A stretch of 64,000 nt of DNA from positions 976,812-1,040,811 of the forward strand of contig NW_019775414.1 in assembly GCF_001039355.2 (NCBI RefSeq). The letters run 5' to 3'. The notes beneath the pieces are model-generated. The model was given only the letters and a program-made list of their open reading frames with translations. It was not told the DNA's origin and ran no database searches. The translations under genes and the position numbers were made by a program. Origin of the DNA: Lingula anatina. Taxonomy: Eukaryota > Brachiopoda > Lingulata > Lingulida > Lingulidae. Shown piece by piece: positions 61,612 through 64,000 of this stretch (the stretch's first letter is position 1; each line of letters begins with the position of its first letter).

Positions 61612-61680
61612 AGTTGAGTCAGTGGCTCAGTAGGTAAGACGGCAGGACAGAAAGCAGGAGATGAAGGGTTCGAGTTGAAC
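61612..61680 (+). repeat. tRNA-like segment, possible SINE head
   Basis: GTGGCTCAGTAGGTAAGACG is a good A-box match and GGGTTCGAGTT a B-box match. It follows the previous tRNA-like segment by about 90 bases, in the same orientation. Confidence 0.4.
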
Positions 61681-63812
61681 TAGGGGAAAAAAGAATAACT
61701 TTTGCAAGTTTTGAACGAAGTTTATGTTTATTTATTAAGTTTATGCGTTTATTATTGTCAAAGTAAATCATTTACAGAATTAAAATTTTGACAAAAATAA
61801 TGTAATATTTTGTGTTCTAAATTAATATAAATTAAAATTAAACAGAAAAGAGACAGTAAATATCTGTAAATAAAACAAGTCGAAAATTTTATGCATTTTA
61901 AATATTGTTATTAAAGACGATCCTTTAATTTATGAAACAAAATAAGTTCAAGGTCGTAACATTTGAAAGAAAGAACTGATAATAGACAAAATTAATTTTT
62001 TAAACAAAATGTACTTGGTAACTTTTTGCCAAACTTGACATAAGTGCCTTGGCTAAATCGAATTTTATCATAACATTTCCGTCAAAATTCAGAGGTTGTA
62101 GCAATTTTAAAAATGCGAATAATCTGAATATAACAATAAGATTATCCAAACCTTGGCCAAATTCAGAATAATATACAAACAAAAATGAAAAAGTAACACG
62201 ATAATCAGTGTACTTGACATGACTTTTCCCATTCGCTTAAAATTAACTATGGTTTTCGGTGTTCACTGATGACACTTAGCACAAATAACACAACATGGGC
62301 ATGCAGGACCGATATATAACCAAACCTGTCTTTCTCAATCACCCCTTGCTACCGAAAAAGTCCTAAAAGGCATATAATTGATCCCAAATCCCGGGAAAAA
62401 TTTAGCCAACTATAGGAAAAGTTTTCTTATCATATACGCAACAAAGATTCTACTACTGCAATTCTACTACTACCATTCTACTACTGCAATATTCAATAAA
62501 TTTGTATTTCAGGTGGCAATTTTTACCCGACCCCATTGTTTAACTTTGTTTTAGAAAACGGATCTTTGATCCCCGCCCAGCACTGAAAACACCGAGAACC
62601 AGAGCTTATTCACAACCATAGTACCATATTTGAAATACTGTTAAAAGACCGTTATAGTGCATGTGGACAATTCTGCAGTAACATTTTGCCAGTTACATAA
62701 TGTTATACGTTTTATTAAAAGTGTCTTTTGTTGACTTTCATCTCCTCCTCTTTTTTGGTGGAACACTCGATAAATGTCATTAAAAGTTTCCTATATGCAT
62801 TTTACGTAAAGGGGCTGTAATGTCTTTCCTTCCCAGAAGTCAACATCATTTTAAATGAACAAGAGTACATTTTCAAATTCACAGCGAGGTGTCAAGTTGC
62901 AGATTTGCCCACATACATATTTTCAGTAACAAACAGAAAACATTTTTTCTTGGAAATTAATATATGATCATTTTAAAACAACCACTTTATTATTTTATGC
63001 AGACATTATTTCTGTTAAATGGGAACTTCAAATCTAACGTTTCAGGTTCGAAAAGGGACGGGTATCAACCCCGACCTAAAGATACACAAACTCCCCTTAC
63101 AACACCATGATCACATAGAACACTGTACGACATAAAAACATACAATAACCAAAAGAAACAAACCAGAAACATACAGGGCGGACGCTTATATATATAATTA
63201 GTATGGATTTAATTTTTATGAGAATTTTCATATTAAAAAGCTCTTTTTATACGATTTTTAATTTGATATACGTGGAGCAGAATGTTACAACCAAAATTAA
63301 ACATACTAAATGTCGTCCCTGCAAATTAACGAACAGACAAACGTCGGCATCGGATGCAGTCTTGGCATGGGAGGGTCTTTCAGTAGGACGCTTCTGGTAT
63401 CTTCTTAAACGGTATTTAGAGTCACTGGAATTAAGGAATGAAATCGCACTTGTGAAACAATGTCTAAAGATATGAGAAAGCAGCATTTGTTCATTACAGC
63501 AATTCGTGTGGGTATACTTAGCGTTTTAATTAACAAATCGCAATTAAACTTTAAAATTATAGCCTACCAATATATATTCTTATTGAACCTACACGCCCTG
63601 TTTTAACAATGTGCAAAGCTTGTGGTATGAGAAAGAAAAGGGTACCCAAAGGCGCTGAGGGAAAACTACAATGTAAGATCTAGAGAAGTATCGTACACGT
63701 CAGTAAAATGTCCCTATGCTAACAATGCTACATGCAGAATTCCTGGAAAATATCGTCAATGCAAAAATAAGAAAAGCTAAAATACATCTTGTATCATCTG
63801 CACGGCACTTAC

Positions 63813-64000
63813 GAGATACTGNCTCATCGGCTCCGACTGGGTGTTTGTATGGGATGATAGGTGTATTGTCCTCAGCATCCCAGTCAGAGTCCGATGAGTA
63901 AACTAATCTTTGGGCGCTTCTTCTGTGTGTCTGGTTTGGGGCTTCTTGCCTTGCTAGGGACATCAGTGTTTCATTGCTGGCACTTCGAATAATGTCGGCA
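63813..64000 (-). CDS. Possible partial exon of an unidentified protein, open at the right edge
   Basis: The minus strand is open from the window end and reads MSLARQEAPNQTHRRSAQ, then VYSSDSDWDAEDNTPIIPYK. At 63812-63811 there is a good donor, GTAAGT. The serine/aspartate-rich stretch suggests a disordered or nuclear protein. I recognise no domain and found no following exon to the left. One N at 63823 interrupts it. It may be a chance ORF. Confidence 0.3.

Larger units (their letters stand above)
57176..63812. other. Gene-poor 6.6 kb
   Basis: No coding region with recognisable family features on either strand. Contains a short CA repeat (58148-58162), a perfect 18-base palindrome TGTTCTCGCACGAGAACA near 60527, two tRNA-like segments (61454-61525, 61612-61680) and long AT-rich stretches. 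Confidence 0.6.

Noticed and set aside
63609-63680. Short plus-strand ORF with CKACG and a later Cys, zinc-finger-like
   Set aside because: Only 23 codons with three cysteines; insufficient for any zinc-binding family.
1-64000. CRISPR arrays, operons or other prokaryotic systems
   Set aside because: Spliced genes, microsatellites and animal transposons show a nuclear eukaryotic genome; no regularly spaced repeats with unique spacers are present.

Overview
The window is eukaryotic, AT-rich animal DNA. Its coding sequence sits in short exons bounded by GT...AG introns, and the introns and intergenic DNA are full of microsatellites, small inverted-repeat elements and retroelement debris. The protein families, the Penelope-type retroelement and the MITE load suggest an invertebrate metazoan, probably marine (echinoderm, hemichordate, cephalochordate or lophotrochozoan would all fit). 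I cannot name the species from the sequence. One 513-base N gap and one single N show that this is a draft assembly.

Left half (1-34 kb): an inositol pyrophosphate module. On the minus strand, three exons at 21149-21247, 12368-12523 and 2340-2424 encode the start and the complete Nudix core of a diphosphoinositol polyphosphate phosphohydrolase (NUDT3/NUDT4 family). Its last exon must lie left of the window. On the plus strand, five coding exons between 27807 and 32418 encode an inositol hexakisphosphate kinase (IP6K). The genes are divergent, with start codons 6.6 kb apart. One makes PP-InsPs from InsP6 and the other removes the beta-phosphate, so the enzymes that write and erase one signal are neighbours. 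As assembled, IP6K carries a 1-nt frameshift in a CCCCGGGG run, upstream of its essential C-terminal IDF motif.

Right half (35.9-56.8 kb): three paralogous nine-exon genes for a SABATH-type (Methyltransf_7) SAM-dependent carboxyl methyltransferase, a family known mainly from plants. Copy A (minus, 39747-35930) and copy B (plus, 40404-47442) are head to head across 656 bp. Copy C (plus, 50352-56763) is a tandem duplicate of B. Only C reads through (413 codons). A has an in-frame TAA in exon 5, and B has an extra T at the HWLS substrate-site motif in the same exon.

Mobile DNA: a Penelope-like fragment with 143-bp inverted ends (1-1294); a Harbinger-like foldback MITE with TTA target-site duplications (11731-11980); three MITE families with several copies each; a Tc1/mariner remnant shared by intron 2 of copies B and C and therefore older than their duplication; and insertions present in only one paralogue, so that the other serves as the empty site. 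From 56.8 to 63.8 kb I see no gene, only tRNA-like repeat heads. A possible partial exon runs off the right edge.
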